Program-made: the position numbers and the translations under genes
Source: Mycobacterium sp. GA-1199
GTDB taxonomy: Bacteria > Actinomycetota > Actinomycetes > Mycobacteriales > Mycobacteriaceae
NCBI RefSeq assembly: GCF_001500045.1
Contig: NZ_LQIX01000001.1
Coordinates: forward strand, 310,001 to 374,000
DNA length: 64,000 nt
Reading direction: 5' to 3'
The notes under the pieces: generated by a model
Seen by the model: the letters and a program-made list of their open reading frames with translations, nothing else
Databases searched by the model: none
Told to the model about the DNA's origin: nothing
Shown: piece by piece, positions 1-9,139 of the stretch
Position numbering within the stretch: position 1 is the stretch's first letter
How the letters are laid out: each line of letters opens with the position of its first letter

Positions 1-2213
1 CCCTGCGGGCCGTCGCGCAGCGTATAGGTGACCTCGTCGTGATCGGCATCGACTGTGAGACGAAAGTTCCTCCATCGCAACCGGAATCGGAGTCGAGAGA
101 TCCCGTCGGGAAGCCGCGGGTTGAGTTCGAGCACCCCTTCGTCGTCACGTAGCCCGCCAAATCCCGCCACCATCGCCGCCCACGCGCCGCCGAGCGATGC
201 CATGTGCAGGCCGTCGCGGGTGTTGTGGTGGAGATCGCGCAGGTCGATCATCGCCGCCTCGTAGGCGTAGTCGTGGGCGAGCTCGAGATGACCGACGTCT
301 GCGCACATCACCGCCTGCGTACACGCCGACAGCGACGAATCCCGAGTGGTGCGCCGTTCGTAGTAGTCGACGTTGTGGGCCTTTTGTTCTGCGGTGAACG
401 CATGGCCCTGCCAATGCATCGCCAATACCAGGTCCGCCTGTTTGATCACCTGGGCCGGGTAGAGCCGGACGTAGGGTTCGTGCATCAGCAGGGGGTAGAC
501 CGTGTTGGCGGTGAAGTCCCACTCGCGCAGCGTCGTGAAACCCTCGCACTGCGGATGCACGCCCAGTTCTTCGTCGAACGGGATGTGGACAGCGTCGGCG
601 GCGTGGCGCCAGGCAGCCATCTCTTCGGTGGTGACGCCGGCCGCCTGGGCGGCGTCGACGTTGCGCGCACACGCGTCGGCAGCTGCCCGAAGATTGGCTG
701 CCGCCATCAGGTTGGTGAATACGTTGTCGCGCACGATGGCCGTGTACTCGTCCGGGCCCGTCACCCCGTCGACGTGCCACACCCCATGACGATCGTGATG
801 ACCGAGCGACGCCCACAGCCGCGCGGTCTCGATGAGGACCTTGAGCCCGCACTCGACTTCCAGCGAATGGTCGCCTGTGACAATGCGGTAGCGCTCGAAC
901 GCCATGGCGATGGCGGCGTTGACGTGAAAGGCCGCGGTCCCTGCCGGCCAGTAGGCCGAGCACTCCTCGCCGCGGATGGTGCGCCACGGGTATGCGGCGC
1001 CGCCGAGGTCCAGCAGCGTCGCTCGCTCCTTGGCCAGCGGAAGAATCGAGGCGCGCCAGCGCAACGCGTCGGCCGCCGCCGAGGGATGGGTGTAGGTCAG
1101 GACCGGCAGGACGAAACCCTCGGTGTCCCAAAACGCGTGGCCGTCATAGCCCGTCCCGGTCAGACCCTTACCGGGAATCGCCCGGCGCTCGGCGCGCGCG
1201 CTGGCCTGCAGGATGTGGAAGAGGGCGAACCGCACCGCCTGCTGACAGTCGGGGTCGCCCTCCACCTCGACGTCCGCACCGTCCCAGAAATCGTCGAGGT
1301 AGGCCCGCTGGGCATCCAGCAACCCCTGCCAGCCGGTGTAGCGCGCGCTGCTGAGCGCGGCCGCCGCCTGGTCGCGCAGTGCCGGTCGCGACCGCAGGCT
1401 GGACCATCCGTAGGCGAGGTACTTGACGATGCGGAGCCGCTGTCCGGGGCGAAGACCGCAGATGACCGTCGTGTTGGCCCAGTCGTGCCCCGCGCCGGTG
1501 TCCACCTCGACACGACCGGGAACCTCGATGTCGTGGTCCATCGCCGCCGCCATCATCAGGTTGCTCCCACGGGTGCGGTGCAACAGGATCGCGCCATGTT
1601 CGCTGTGCTCGTGCTGCACCGGCTCCAACGGCCTTTCCAGGACGGCCGATACCCGCGGGTCATTCGTCGACGGCGGCAACTCCTCGTTGGCCACCAGTTC
1701 CGATTGCACCGTGACACGGGCGAATTCGTCATGCGCCTCGACGATGTACTCGATGGCCGCGACACTGCGCTGCGTAAGCGAAACGATTCGCGTGGAAGCG
1801 ACTTTGATCTTCTTGCCCGCCGGAGAACGCCAGCACGCGGTTCGTGTGAGCGTGCCGGCCCGAAAATCCAGAATGCGTTCGTGGTCGAGCAGCTCCCCGT
1901 AACGCACGTCGAACGGTTCGTCGTCGACCAGCAGGCGCATCAACTTGCCGTTGGTGACGTTGACGATTGTCTGCCCGTCCTCGGGCCAGCCGTATCCCGC
2001 CTCGGCGTACGGAAGGGGGCGACATTCGTAAAACGAATTGAGGTAAGTGCCGGGCAAGGCGTGCGGTTCGCCTTCGTCGAGATTCCCACGCAAGCCGATG
2101 TGGCCGTTCGACAGCGCGAACAACGACTCCGATTGTGCGAGCACGTCGAGATCGAGGGATCGCTCCCGCACCTGCCACGGTTCCACGGGGTAGATGTCGT
2201 CGTGCAGGCTCAT
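1..2213 (-). CDS. Glycoside hydrolase family 65 protein (disaccharide phosphorylase-like), 3' end off window
   Basis: Open from an ATG at 2213 to the window edge, 737 codons, so the last few tens of residues are missing (the M. tuberculosis homologue Rv3401 is about 786 aa). The catalytic-domain motif FWDTEGF is visible, with the general-acid Glu near residue 365, and the C-terminal part reads as the usual beta-sandwich region. GH65 enzymes phosphorolyse maltose, trehalose or kojibiose, releasing beta-glucose 1-phosphate; some members hydrolyse instead. The start overlaps the stop of the upstream mutase gene as ATGA, so the two are translationally coupled, and the pairing favours a phosphorylase whose product the mutase converts to glucose 6-phosphate. 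The exact substrate cannot be read from the sequence. Cytoplasmic. Confidence 0.88.
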   Translation of the reverse strand, partial: MSLHDDIYPVEPWQVRERSLDLDVLAQSESLFALSNGHIGLRGNLDEGEPHALPGTYLNSFYECRPLPYAEAGYGWPEDGQTIVNVTNGKLMRLLVDDEPFDVRYGELLDHERILDFRAGTLTRTACWRSPAGKKIKVASTRIVSLTQRSVAAIEYIVEAHDEFARVTVQSELVANEELPPSTNDPRVSAVLERPLEPVQHEHSEHGAILLHRTRGSNLMMAAAMDHDIEVPGRVEVDTGAGHDWANTTVICGLRPGQRLRIVKYLAYGWSSLRSRPALRDQAAAALSSARYTGWQGLLDAQRAYLDDFWDGADVEVEGDPDCQQAVRFALFHILQASARAERRAIPGKGLTGTGYDGHAFWDTEGFVLPVLTYTHPSAAADALRWRASILPLAKERATLLDLGGAAYPWRTIRGEECSAYWPAGTAAFHVNAAIAMAFERYRIVTGDHSLEVECGLKVLIETARLWASLGHHDRHGVWHVDGVTGPDEYTAIVRDNVFTNLMAAANLRAAADACARNVDAAQAAGVTTEEMAAWRHAADAVHIPFDEELGVHPQCEGFTTLREWDFTANTVYPLLMHEPYVRLYPAQVIKQADLVLAMHWQGHAFTAEQKAHNVDYYERRTTRDSSLSACTQAVMCADVGHLELAHDYAYEAAMIDLRDLHHNTRDGLHMASLGGAWAAMVAGFGGLRDDEGVLELNPRLPDGISRLRFRLRWRNFRLTVDADHDEVTYTLRDGPQ

Positions 2214-2974
2214 GTGAGCATTTCCGCAAGGTCGGTGACCACGATGTCAGCCCCGTTGTGCCGCAACGCGTCTGCGTGGCCTACCCGGTCGACGCCGACC
2301 ACCAGGCCGAATCCTCCGGCCCGTCCTGCCGCCACCCCGGAGAGTGCGTCTTCGTACACGGCGCCCTCTTCGGGCTTCACGCCGAGGAGCTGCGCCGCGC
2401 GCAGAAACGAATCGGGTGCGGGTTTTCCCGCGATGTTCTCCTCACGCAGCACGACACCGTCCACCCGGTGCTGGACGAAACGCGCAAGCCCAGTCATTTC
2501 GAGCACCTCGCGGGTGTTGGCGCTGGACGACACCACCGCGATGCCCAGGCCCGCTGCCGAGGCCGCCTCCAGATAGCGGCGTGAGCCCTCGAACACCTCG
2601 ACGCCGTCGGTGCGCAGGATCTGTTGGAACAAGTCGTTCTTCGCGTTACCCAGCCCGTGAACCGTCGCTTGCGGTGGCCGATCGTCGGGATCGCCTTCGG
2701 GCAACTCGATGCCCCGGCTGGACAGAAACGACCGCACCCCGTCTTCGCGCTTCTTCCCGTCCACGTAGGTCAGATAGTCGGCCTCGATGTCGAACGGGGT
2801 GAACGGCTCGCCGGTCCGCTCGGCGCGGTCCCGCAGAAAGTCGTCGAACATCGCCTTCCACGCCTTCTTGTGCACGCTGGCGGTGTCGGTCAACACGCCG
2901 TCGAGATCGAACAGTGCGGCGCGAATCCCAGGAGGTAGACCCAGTCTTTCGGTTTCAGGCACAAAGACACCCAT
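2210..2974 (-). CDS. HAD-family beta-phosphoglucomutase-like hydrolase
   Basis: 254 aa from the ATG at 2974. I prefer this to the in-frame ATG 75 bases upstream because homologues (Rv3400, 262 aa) begin close to the HAD core. Motif [10 protein letters not shown], places the nucleophile and acid/base aspartates at about residues 23 and 25. VVSSS (motif II), the lysine in AGKPAPD (motif III) and VYEDALSG (motif IV) follow. A helical cap domain lies between motifs I and II. These are hallmarks of beta-phosphoglucomutase, which interconverts beta-glucose 1-phosphate and glucose 6-phosphate. First gene of a two-gene operon with the GH65 gene, which it overlaps by four bases. It diverges from the CD225-like gene. 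Confidence 0.88.
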   Translation of the reverse strand: MGVFVPETERLGLPPGIRAALFDLDGVLTDTASVHKKAWKAMFDDFLRDRAERTGEPFTPFDIEADYLTYVDGKKREDGVRSFLSSRGIELPEGDPDDRPPQATVHGLGNAKNDLFQQILRTDGVEVFEGSRRYLEAASAAGLGIAVVSSSANTREVLEMTGLARFVQHRVDGVVLREENIAGKPAPDSFLRAAQLLGVKPEEGAVYEDALSGVAAGRAGGFGLVVGVDRVGHADALRHNGADIVVTDLAEMLT

Positions 2975-3113
2975 TCCCGTTATTGCGCGCAGACATACCT
3001 GCGCACCGATGAACCTACTGCAGCGATTTGAAATCGACGCACTCAGCAAACAATTGCCTTATATTGAGCGAGCTTGTCGGTTCGACAGGGTGCTACTCGA
3101 GAAAAGGGACCCC

Positions 3114-3434
3114 ATGACCTATCCGCCTCAGCCTCCGCCACCACCGCCGCAGGGTTATGGTCCACCGCCCGGTGGCTACCCGGCACAGCAGCCCGACAGC
3201 AACCTCGTGTGGGGCATCCTCGTTACGGTGTTGTGCTGCTTACCGTTTGGCATCGTGTCGATCATCAACGCCGCCAAGGTGAACGGGTTGTGGGCGCAGG
3301 GCCAGTACGCCCAGGCGCAGAAGGCGTCCGATGATGCCAAGAAGTGGGCGATCTGGGGCGCGATCGCCGGCGCGATCGTCATCGTCATCTATCTCATCAT
3401 CGGGGTGGCGGGCGGCGGACTGGCCTACATGTGA
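3114..3434 (+). CDS. CD225/dispanin-family small membrane protein
   Basis: 106 aa. The N-terminal 30 residues are rich in proline, glycine and tyrosine and cytosolic in style. Then come a hydrophobic segment (NLVWGILVTVLCCLPFGIVS), an amphipathic stretch with the family-typical AQ repeats, and a second membrane helix near the C-terminus. This is the dispanin/CD225 layout of two membrane segments with a conserved CCLP-type turn. A clear ribosome binding site, AAAGGG, precedes the ATG. The stop shares one base with the start of the DUF2752 gene, so the two form a unit. Biochemical role unknown; a membrane-associated function is inferred from topology only. Confidence 0.8.
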   Translation: MTYPPQPPPPPPQGYGPPPGGYPAQQPDSNLVWGILVTVLCCLPFGIVSIINAAKVNGLWAQGQYAQAQKASDDAKKWAIWGAIAGAIVIVIYLIIGVAGGGLAYM

Positions 3435-3841
3435 TGCACGTGCGCTCGCTCGCCGCGCCGTTGGCGGTCGCCACCGCCGCGGTGGGCGGGTGCGCGGCGA
3501 TCTGGTTGGCGGATCCGACCGTTCCCGGCGGGATACTCCCGGTTTGCCCGACCAAGGCGCTGCTCGGCATCGACTGCCCCGGGTGCGGGAGCCTGCGGAT
3601 GATCTACTCGCTGCTGCATCTCGACGTCGCCGCGGCGGTCCGGTTCAACGCGCTCGGCGCGCTCGGGTTGGCCTTCTTGCTGTGGGCGTACGGGAGCTGG
3701 CTCTACGGGTCCTTGGCAGGCAGACCGGTGCGCAGTTGGCAGCACCTTCGGTGGTCGGCGCCGGTGGCGTTGGTGCTGACAATGGCGTGGTTCGTTGTGC
3801 GCAACTTGCCGTTTGAGCCGTTCACCGCGCTGCACGTGTGA
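3434..3841 (+). CDS. DUF2752 family membrane protein
   Basis: 135 aa from the ATG that overlaps the preceding stop. An N-terminal hydrophobic segment is followed by the DUF2752 signature, CPTKALLGIDCPGCGSLR, about 40 residues in, and then by two further membrane helices. The paired CP...CPGCG cysteines are the family hallmark, and their role is unknown. Its neighbours, the CD225-like protein upstream and guaA downstream, suggest no pathway. Two-gene operons of small membrane proteins of these families recur in actinobacteria as far as I recall, so a joint membrane function is plausible but unproven. Confidence 0.8.
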   Translation: MHVRSLAAPLAVATAAVGGCAAIWLADPTVPGGILPVCPTKALLGIDCPGCGSLRMIYSLLHLDVAAAVRFNALGALGLAFLLWAYGSWLYGSLAGRPVRSWQHLRWSAPVALVLTMAWFVVRNLPFEPFTALHV

Positions 3842-3857
3842 CGTCGTCGCCGCCAAC

Positions 3858-3863
3858 TAGACT
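3858..3863 (+). promoter_or_regulatory. Candidate -10 element of guaA (leaderless)
   Basis: TAGACT fits the mycobacterial TANNNT -10 consensus and ends six bases before the guaA GTG. No ribosome binding site lies in between. This places the expected transcript start at the start codon. Inferred from spacing only. Confidence 0.45.
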
Positions 3864-3869
3864 GACCGA

Positions 3870-5429
3870 GTGACATCAGGATCTCCCCGGCCCGTACTGG
3901 TTGTCGACTTCGGAGCGCAGTATGCGCAGCTGATCGCCCGACGGGTCCGCGAGGCGCGGGTGTATTCGGAGGTGATTCCGCACACCGCCAGTGTCGAGGA
4001 GATCAAGGCGCGCGACCCGCAGGCCATCGTGCTCTCCGGAGGGCCGGCCAGTGTCTATGAGGACGGCGCCCCGCAACTGAACCCGGAACTGTTCGATCTC
4101 GACGTACCGGTGTTCGGAATCTGCTACGGCTTTCAGGCGATGGCGCAGGTGCTCGGCGGCACCGTCGCGCGGACCGGAACCCGCGAGTACGGTCGCACAG
4201 AGCTGAAAGTCACTGGCGGAGAGCTTCATTCGGATCTGCCGTCCACCCAGCCGGTGTGGATGAGTCACGGCGACGCGGTGACCGAGGCGCCCGACGGCTT
4301 CGAGGTGGTGGCCGCCAGCAGCGGTGCCCCGGTCGCGGCGTTCGAGCATCGCGGCCGTCGGTTGGCAGGCGTGCAGTACCACCCCGAGGTGATGCACACC
4401 CCGCACGGCCAGCAGGTGCTGAGCCGTTTCCTGCACGAGTTCGCGGGGATCGACTCGACCTGGACGCCGGCCAACATCGCCGACGCGCTCGTCGAACAGG
4501 TCCGCGAGCAGATCGGTGAGGGGCGGGCCATCTGCGGACTGTCGGGCGGCGTGGACTCCGCGGTCGCCGCGGCACTGGTGCAGCGGGCCATCGGCGACCG
4601 GTTGACGTGCGTGTTCGTCGACCACGGCCTGCTGCGGGCTGGGGAGCGGGCCCAGGTGCAGCGCGACTTCGTCGCCGCCACGCACGCCAACCTGGTCACC
4701 GTCGACGTCGCCGACCGGTTCCTCGAGGCGTTGACCGGGGTGACCAACCCCGAGGGCAAGCGCAAGATCATCGGACGGGAGTTCATCCGGGCGTTCGAAG
4801 GGGCGGTGCGGGGCCTTGTCGAGGGGGGTGGGCCTGACGTCGAATTCCTGGTGCAGGGCACGCTGTATCCCGACGTCGTGGAGTCTGGCGGAGGGTCGGG
4901 CACCGCGAACATCAAGAGCCACCACAACGTCGGGGGCCTGCCAGACGACCTGAAGTTCACACTGGTCGAGCCGCTGAGGCTGTTGTTCAAGGACGAGGTC
5001 CGTGCGGTGGGTCGCGAGCTCGGTCTTCCCGAGGAAATCGTTGCGCGCCAACCGTTTCCGGGTCCGGGGCTGGGCATTCGGATCGTCGGCGAGGTCACTG
5101 CCGCGCGGCTGGAGACGCTGCGTCGCGCCGATGCGATCGCTCGTGAGGAGCTGACCTCCGCCGGGCTCGACAACCAGATCTGGCAGTGTCCCGTCGTCCT
5201 GCTCGCCGACATCCGTTCGGTGGGGGTGCAGGGTGATGGCCGAACCTATGGACATCCGATCGTGCTGCGCCCGGTTTCCAGTGAGGACGCGATGACCGCC
5301 GACTGGACCCGCGTGCCGTACGAAGTCCTCGAACGCATCTCGACCCGCATCACCAACGAGGTGGCCGAGGTCAACCGGGTGGTGCTGGACGTGACGAGCA
5401 AACCGCCCGGCACCATCGAGTGGGAGTAG
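3870..5429 (+). CDS. guaA: GMP synthase (glutamine-hydrolysing)
   Basis: 519 aa, GTG start. Converts XMP, ATP and glutamine to GMP, the last step of guanine nucleotide synthesis, in the cytoplasm. The N-terminal class I glutamine amidotransferase has its nucleophile Cys85 in GICYGFQ and the partner His171 and Glu173 in YHPEV. The ATP pyrophosphatase P-loop SGGVDS lies at residues 225-230. The C-terminal dimerisation domain ends in the invariant KPPGTIEWE. Full length for the family. It is a single gene here, separated from the upstream gene by 28 bases holding a leaderless-type promoter, and is followed by the SOS-regulated imuA'. Confidence 0.98.
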   Translation: MTSGSPRPVLVVDFGAQYAQLIARRVREARVYSEVIPHTASVEEIKARDPQAIVLSGGPASVYEDGAPQLNPELFDLDVPVFGICYGFQAMAQVLGGTVARTGTREYGRTELKVTGGELHSDLPSTQPVWMSHGDAVTEAPDGFEVVAASSGAPVAAFEHRGRRLAGVQYHPEVMHTPHGQQVLSRFLHEFAGIDSTWTPANIADALVEQVREQIGEGRAICGLSGGVDSAVAAALVQRAIGDRLTCVFVDHGLLRAGERAQVQRDFVAATHANLVTVDVADRFLEALTGVTNPEGKRKIIGREFIRAFEGAVRGLVEGGGPDVEFLVQGTLYPDVVESGGGSGTANIKSHHNVGGLPDDLKFTLVEPLRLLFKDEVRAVGRELGLPEEIVARQPFPGPGLGIRIVGEVTAARLETLRRADAIAREELTSAGLDNQIWQCPVVLLADIRSVGVQGDGRTYGHPIVLRPVSSEDAMTADWTRVPYEVLERISTRITNEVAEVNRVVLDVTSKPPGTIEWE

Positions 5430-5505
5430 TTCTCCCTCTGCTTTCCATCCTGTGACCGACTGAACCCGCTTGACGCTGTCGGTGGGTGGGTGTTTACTCG
5501 GAGTA

Positions 5506-5521
5506 TCGAACAAGCGTTCGA
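5506..5521 (+). promoter_or_regulatory. SOS box (LexA operator) of imuA'-imuB
   Basis: TCGAACAAGCGTTCGA is a perfect match to the mycobacterial LexA operator TCGAAC-N4-GTTCGA. It ends 36 bases before the chosen imuA' start and lies inside the longer in-frame ORF, which argues for a start downstream of it. Confidence 0.93.
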
Positions 5522-5557
5522 AAAACTGATGTGACAGACGATGCCGGAGGTGCTGTT

Positions 5558-6241
5558 GTGACAGCTGCCGTGAACCTGGATCAGCGTCAGCTTACCCGCG
5601 CTGAGCAGGTAGAACACCTGCGTCGCAAGATTGCGGCGGTATCCAGCAAGGTGGGCGGCAGCCGTCGTGGAACGTTGCCGACGAGCGAGGCGCTTCCGGC
5701 CTCGGAAACTTTGCTGCCGATGCCCGAATCGCTGGATGGGCTGCTTCCGGCGCCGTTGCCGCGCGGGACGGTGGCGGTGGTCTCGGGTGCCCGGTCGCTG
5801 CCACTGAGCATGGTCGCGGCGGTGACGGCGGAGGGCGGGCACGCCGCGATCGTGGGCCAACCCGACGTCGGCCTGCTGGCGGCCGTGGAGATGGGCGCCG
5901 ACCTGAGCCGGATCGCGGTCATCCCCGAACCGGGCGCCGATCCGGTCGAGGTCGCCGCCGTGCTGATGGACGGTATGGATCTGGTGGTGCTCGGCCTGGG
6001 CGGCCGGTCGGTGCCGGCCACCCGCGCGCGGGCGGTGGTGGCCCGGGCCCGCCAGAAGGGCTGCACGCTGCTGGTCGCCGGTGGCGACTGGCAGGGTGCG
6101 TCGGCCCGGTTGGAGGCCGCGGTGCGCGGCTATGAGATCACCGGGCGGGGCCGTCCGGGGTTCGGCCGGATCAGCCGGGTACGGCTGGCCACCCGGGCCT
6201 GGGGGCGGTCGTTCGGTTCCGTCCGCGCGGTAGGCGGATGA
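5558..6241 (+). CDS. imuA': Mutasome accessory protein ImuA'
   Basis: 227 aa from the GTG at 5558, chosen because GGAGG sits seven bases upstream. A GTG at 5531, also in frame, is an alternative. Longer versions would overlap the SOS box. ImuA' is a RecA-like but catalytically reduced protein required with ImuB and DnaE2 for damage-induced mutagenesis in mycobacteria. The central beta strands and loops resemble RecA, but the Walker A position reads [10 protein letters not shown], without the GKT lysine. The gene is the Rv3395c homologue (204 aa). imuB follows with no spacer, giving an SOS-induced two-gene operon. Confidence 0.9.
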   Translation: MTAAVNLDQRQLTRAEQVEHLRRKIAAVSSKVGGSRRGTLPTSEALPASETLLPMPESLDGLLPAPLPRGTVAVVSGARSLPLSMVAAVTAEGGHAAIVGQPDVGLLAAVEMGADLSRIAVIPEPGADPVEVAAVLMDGMDLVVLGLGGRSVPATRARAVVARARQKGCTLLVAGGDWQGASARLEAAVRGYEITGRGRPGFGRISRVRLATRAWGRSFGSVRAVGG

Positions 6242-7834
6242 GTGTCGCGCGTTTTGGCCATCTGGTGCATGGACTGGCCGGCCGTCGCAGCGGCGGCCGC
6301 GGCCGACCTGCCGCCGACCGCCCCGGTCGCGGTCACGCTGGCCAATCGGGTCATCGCCTGCTCGGCCTCGGCCCGATCGGCGGGAGTGCGACGCGGGTTA
6401 CGTCGCCGGGAAGCCCAAGCGCGGTGCCCGGAACTGCATGTGGCCACCGCCGATCCGGCGCGCGATGCCCGCCACTTCGAAAACGTCACGATCGCGGTGG
6501 ACGACTTGGTGCCGCGTGCCGAGGTGTTGCGGCCGGGCCTGCTGGTGCTGCCGGTCCGGGGCGCGGCCCGCTACTTCGGATCCGAACAAACCGCCGCTGA
6601 GCGGTTGGTCGACGCGGTGGCCGCCGCCGGAGCCGAATGTCAGGTGGGGGTCGCCGACCAGTTGCCGACTGCGGTCTTCGCCGCGCGGGCGGGGCGGATC
6701 GTAGAGCCCGGACAAGATGCGCTGTTCCTGTCGGCGCTGTCGATCCGCCAGTTGGCCACCGAGCCCAGCCTGGCCGCCCCGGGTCGGGAAGACCTGGTGG
6801 ATCTGCTGTGGCGCATGGGAATTCGTAATATCGGGCAGTTCGCCGTGCTGTCCCGCAGCGACGTGGCCTCGCGGTTCGGGGTCGACGCGGTGGCCGCACA
6901 CCAATTCGCCCGCGGCGAGCCCACCCGCGGTCCGTCCGGCCGGGCCCCCGATCCCGAACTCGACGCCGTCATGGACTGTGATCCGCCGATCGACCGGGTG
7001 GACGCCGCCGCTTTCGCCGGCCGGTCGCTGGCCGCCGACCTGCACCGCACCCTGGCCGCGTCCGGTGTAGGGTGCACCCGGCTGGCCATCCGCGCCTGCA
7101 CCGCCAATGGTGAAGAGCTGGAACGCGTTTGGCGTTGCGCCGAACCGCTGACCGAGGACGCCACCGCCGACCGGGTGCGTTGGCAGCTCGACGGCTGGCT
7201 GAACAGGCGCAACCCCAACGACCGGCCCACCGCACCCATCACGGTGATCCGGTTGCGCCCGGTGGAGGTGGTCTCGGCCGAGGCGCTGCAGCTGCCGCTG
7301 TGGGGCGAGGTCGGTGAGGAGGATCGCCTGCGCGCCCGCCGCGCGCTGGTGCGCGTGCAGGGTCTGCTCGGACCGGAGGCGGTGCAGGTTCCGGTGCTCA
7401 GCGGTGGTCGGGGCCCGGCCGAGCGCATCACGTTCACACCGCTGGGGGATGAGCAGGTGCCGCGGGCCGATCCGCATCAGCCGTGGCCCGGCCAGCTACC
7501 CGAACCGTCGCCGACCGTGCTGCTCGACGATCCGGTCGAGTTGTTCGACGCCGACGGCCGTCCGGTGCGGGTGACCGCCCGGGGCCTGTTCTCCACCGAC
7601 CCGGCGCGGTTGGACGCGCCGGGCAAGGCCGTCAAGGCGGGCAGATTGGCTTGGTGGGCGGGGCCGTGGCCGGTCGACGAACGGTGGTGGGATCCGGAAG
7701 GCCGCAAAGCCGGCCGCACCGCCCGCGCACAGGTGTTGCTCGACGACGGGTCCTCGCGCGATGCCCGGCCGGGGCAGGCCTTGCTGCTGTGTTACCGGCA
7801 GCGGCGGTGGTACGTCGAAGGGATTTATGAATGA
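6242..7834 (+). CDS. imuB: Y-family polymerase-like protein ImuB
   Basis: 530 aa. The GTG start directly abuts the imuA' stop. The Y-family fold is recognisable from the N-terminal palm (AIWCMDWPAVAA) through the helix-hairpin-helix-like region (DLLWRMGIRNIGQFA) to the little finger. The acidic metal-binding triad of active polymerases is not conserved: the usual DxD and DE sites are altered, as is typical of ImuB. A beta-clamp-binding motif, QLPLWG, begins near residue 350, matching the known clamp contact in M. tuberculosis ImuB. A long C-terminal domain follows, used by the family to bind ImuA' and DnaE2. ImuB acts as the adaptor of the mutasome rather than as a polymerase. SOS-induced with imuA'. 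Confidence 0.95.
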   Translation: MSRVLAIWCMDWPAVAAAAAADLPPTAPVAVTLANRVIACSASARSAGVRRGLRRREAQARCPELHVATADPARDARHFENVTIAVDDLVPRAEVLRPGLLVLPVRGAARYFGSEQTAAERLVDAVAAAGAECQVGVADQLPTAVFAARAGRIVEPGQDALFLSALSIRQLATEPSLAAPGREDLVDLLWRMGIRNIGQFAVLSRSDVASRFGVDAVAAHQFARGEPTRGPSGRAPDPELDAVMDCDPPIDRVDAAAFAGRSLAADLHRTLAASGVGCTRLAIRACTANGEELERVWRCAEPLTEDATADRVRWQLDGWLNRRNPNDRPTAPITVIRLRPVEVVSAEALQLPLWGEVGEEDRLRARRALVRVQGLLGPEAVQVPVLSGGRGPAERITFTPLGDEQVPRADPHQPWPGQLPEPSPTVLLDDPVELFDADGRPVRVTARGLFSTDPARLDAPGKAVKAGRLAWWAGPWPVDERWWDPEGRKAGRTARAQVLLDDGSSRDARPGQALLLCYRQRRWYVEGIYE

Positions 7835-7864
7835 CGACCGCGTGAGGGGGTACCCGTATCGTCG

Positions 7865-8095
7865 ATGACCGCCATACCGCCCGATCCAGAACCGTCCAAT
7901 ACGCCGGACCTCGAACCCGGTGGTGGAGTGCCGCCGGGGTCAACGCCGCCCGACTCCGACCAGATCTCCGGTGTGGGCGCCGTCGAGTCGCGGCCGCGGC
8001 ACCGGTGGACACCGACAGCCGTCGTCAGCGTCATCGCGATCGCGATTTTCCTGCTGTTGTTCCTGGCCGTCGTGATCGGGGTGTTCGTCAGCTGA
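7865..8095 (+). CDS. DUF6480-like small membrane protein
   Basis: 76 aa. The first half is hydrophilic and carries the recurring pattern PNTPDLEPGGGVPPGSTPP-like, here NTPDLEPGGGVPPGSTPPDS, which I associate with the DUF6480 family. A single C-terminal membrane helix, rich in Ile, Leu, Phe and Val, spans about residues 51-75. Function unknown. It starts 30 bases after imuB, so it may read through from that operon. Its last eight bases overlap the convergent iunH gene. Confidence 0.7.
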   Translation: MTAIPPDPEPSNTPDLEPGGGVPPGSTPPDSDQISGVGAVESRPRHRWTPTAVVSVIAIAIFLLLFLAVVIGVFVS

Positions 8096-9125
8096 GCTTT
8101 GCGGCCAATGCACCGACGCGCGCAATGAACCGGTCGAAAAATGCTCCCGGGTCGACGTCAACACCGATGAGCGCGTTGGGTTCCCGGCCCCACCGGTTGC
8201 TCCAATCGGCGATGGTCATGCCGCGGGTCAACGTGCCCGTCAACTCGACGTCGACGGTGGTGGGCCGGTAGGTGACGAGGTCGGGGTCCAGCGCCACGGC
8301 AGCGGCCAGCGGATCGTGCAGATGGGCCAGATAGCCCTCGCCCTGGTCGAAATGGAACTCGAAGTAGAACCGCATCGCGTCCTGAAGCACCGCGATCAGC
8401 GGATTGCCTGACGTCGATCGGGTACCGCGGTCGTCGGACACGCTCATCGCCACCGATCCCGTGCCGGCCTCCTCCGCGAGCCGGTTCAACAGGGCCGGCG
8501 TCATCGCGATGTGTTCGGTCAGGTTCAGGCCCAACACAATTGGCAGGTGGATGGGCTTCTTGGCTCCCCACGCCGCCGTCCATCCGGTGAACACCTCGGC
8601 GGCGGCTTCCGGATCCACGCTGATGTTCCATTCGGCGACCGGGGTCGTGTTGCCGCGGTAGTCGAACGCGCCGCCCATGATGACCAGCCGGCGTAGCAGC
8701 GTGGGAAGGGTGGGCTCGGCGCGAAGTGCCAGCGCTAGGTTGGTCAGCGGGCCGACGGCGATCGCGACCAGTTCACCGGGATGTTCGTGGGCGGCGCGCA
8801 CCCACGCCTCGGCGGCGTCGTACTCGGTGAGCTCCCGCTCGGAGGCGGGCAACTGTGCATACCCCATCCCCTCGGGCCCGTGGGTGTCCTCTGCGGTGCG
8901 CAACGGAGAGCTGACGGGCTGCTCGGATCCTTTGGACACGGGAATGTCGGGCATTCGGCACAGGTCCAACAGGCCGAGGTTGTTGCAGCAAACCTGTTGT
9001 ACCGGAACGTTTCCTGCCGTTGATGCGATGCCGACCACCTCGGCATCGTCGCTGGCGAAAAGGTAGGCCAGGGCCATCGCATCGTCGACGCCGGTGTCCA
9101 CGTCGACGAAGACAGGCTGGGTCAC
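8088..9125 (-). CDS. iunH: Inosine-uridine-preferring nucleoside hydrolase
   Basis: 345 aa from a GTG at 9125. A much longer in-frame ORF exists but covers the acrA1 coding region in an antisense frame. The N-terminal calcium-binding signature DVDTGVDDA is followed by the conserved NNLGLL and EWNISVDPEAA segments, typical of nucleoside N-ribohydrolases. These enzymes cleave purine or pyrimidine ribonucleosides into base plus ribose for salvage. The homologue is Rv3393 (about 308 aa). No strong ribosome binding site was seen, so the start is uncertain by some codons. The stop overlaps the convergent DUF6480-like gene. Confidence 0.9.
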   Translation of the reverse strand: MTQPVFVDVDTGVDDAMALAYLFASDDAEVVGIASTAGNVPVQQVCCNNLGLLDLCRMPDIPVSKGSEQPVSSPLRTAEDTHGPEGMGYAQLPASERELTEYDAAEAWVRAAHEHPGELVAIAVGPLTNLALALRAEPTLPTLLRRLVIMGGAFDYRGNTTPVAEWNISVDPEAAAEVFTGWTAAWGAKKPIHLPIVLGLNLTEHIAMTPALLNRLAEEAGTGSVAMSVSDDRGTRSTSGNPLIAVLQDAMRFYFEFHFDQGEGYLAHLHDPLAAAVALDPDLVTYRPTTVDVELTGTLTRGMTIADWSNRWGREPNALIGVDVDPGAFFDRFIARVGALAAKLS

Positions 9126-9139
9126 CTTGCCAACGATAG

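Noticed and set aside
204..2576. 790-codon open frame on the plus strand opposite the GH65 gene
   Set aside because: Its translation has no recognisable domain and is rich in Arg, Val and Gly, typical of antisense frames in high-GC DNA. The minus strand carries clear GH65 and HAD motifs.
3876..5513. 545-codon open frame antisense to guaA
   Set aside because: The shadow frame covers exactly the conserved guaA gene and has no family features.
5486..5557. Upstream start of imuA' at 5486
   Set aside because: It would place the LexA box and promoter inside the coding region. A GTG with GGAGG lies downstream.
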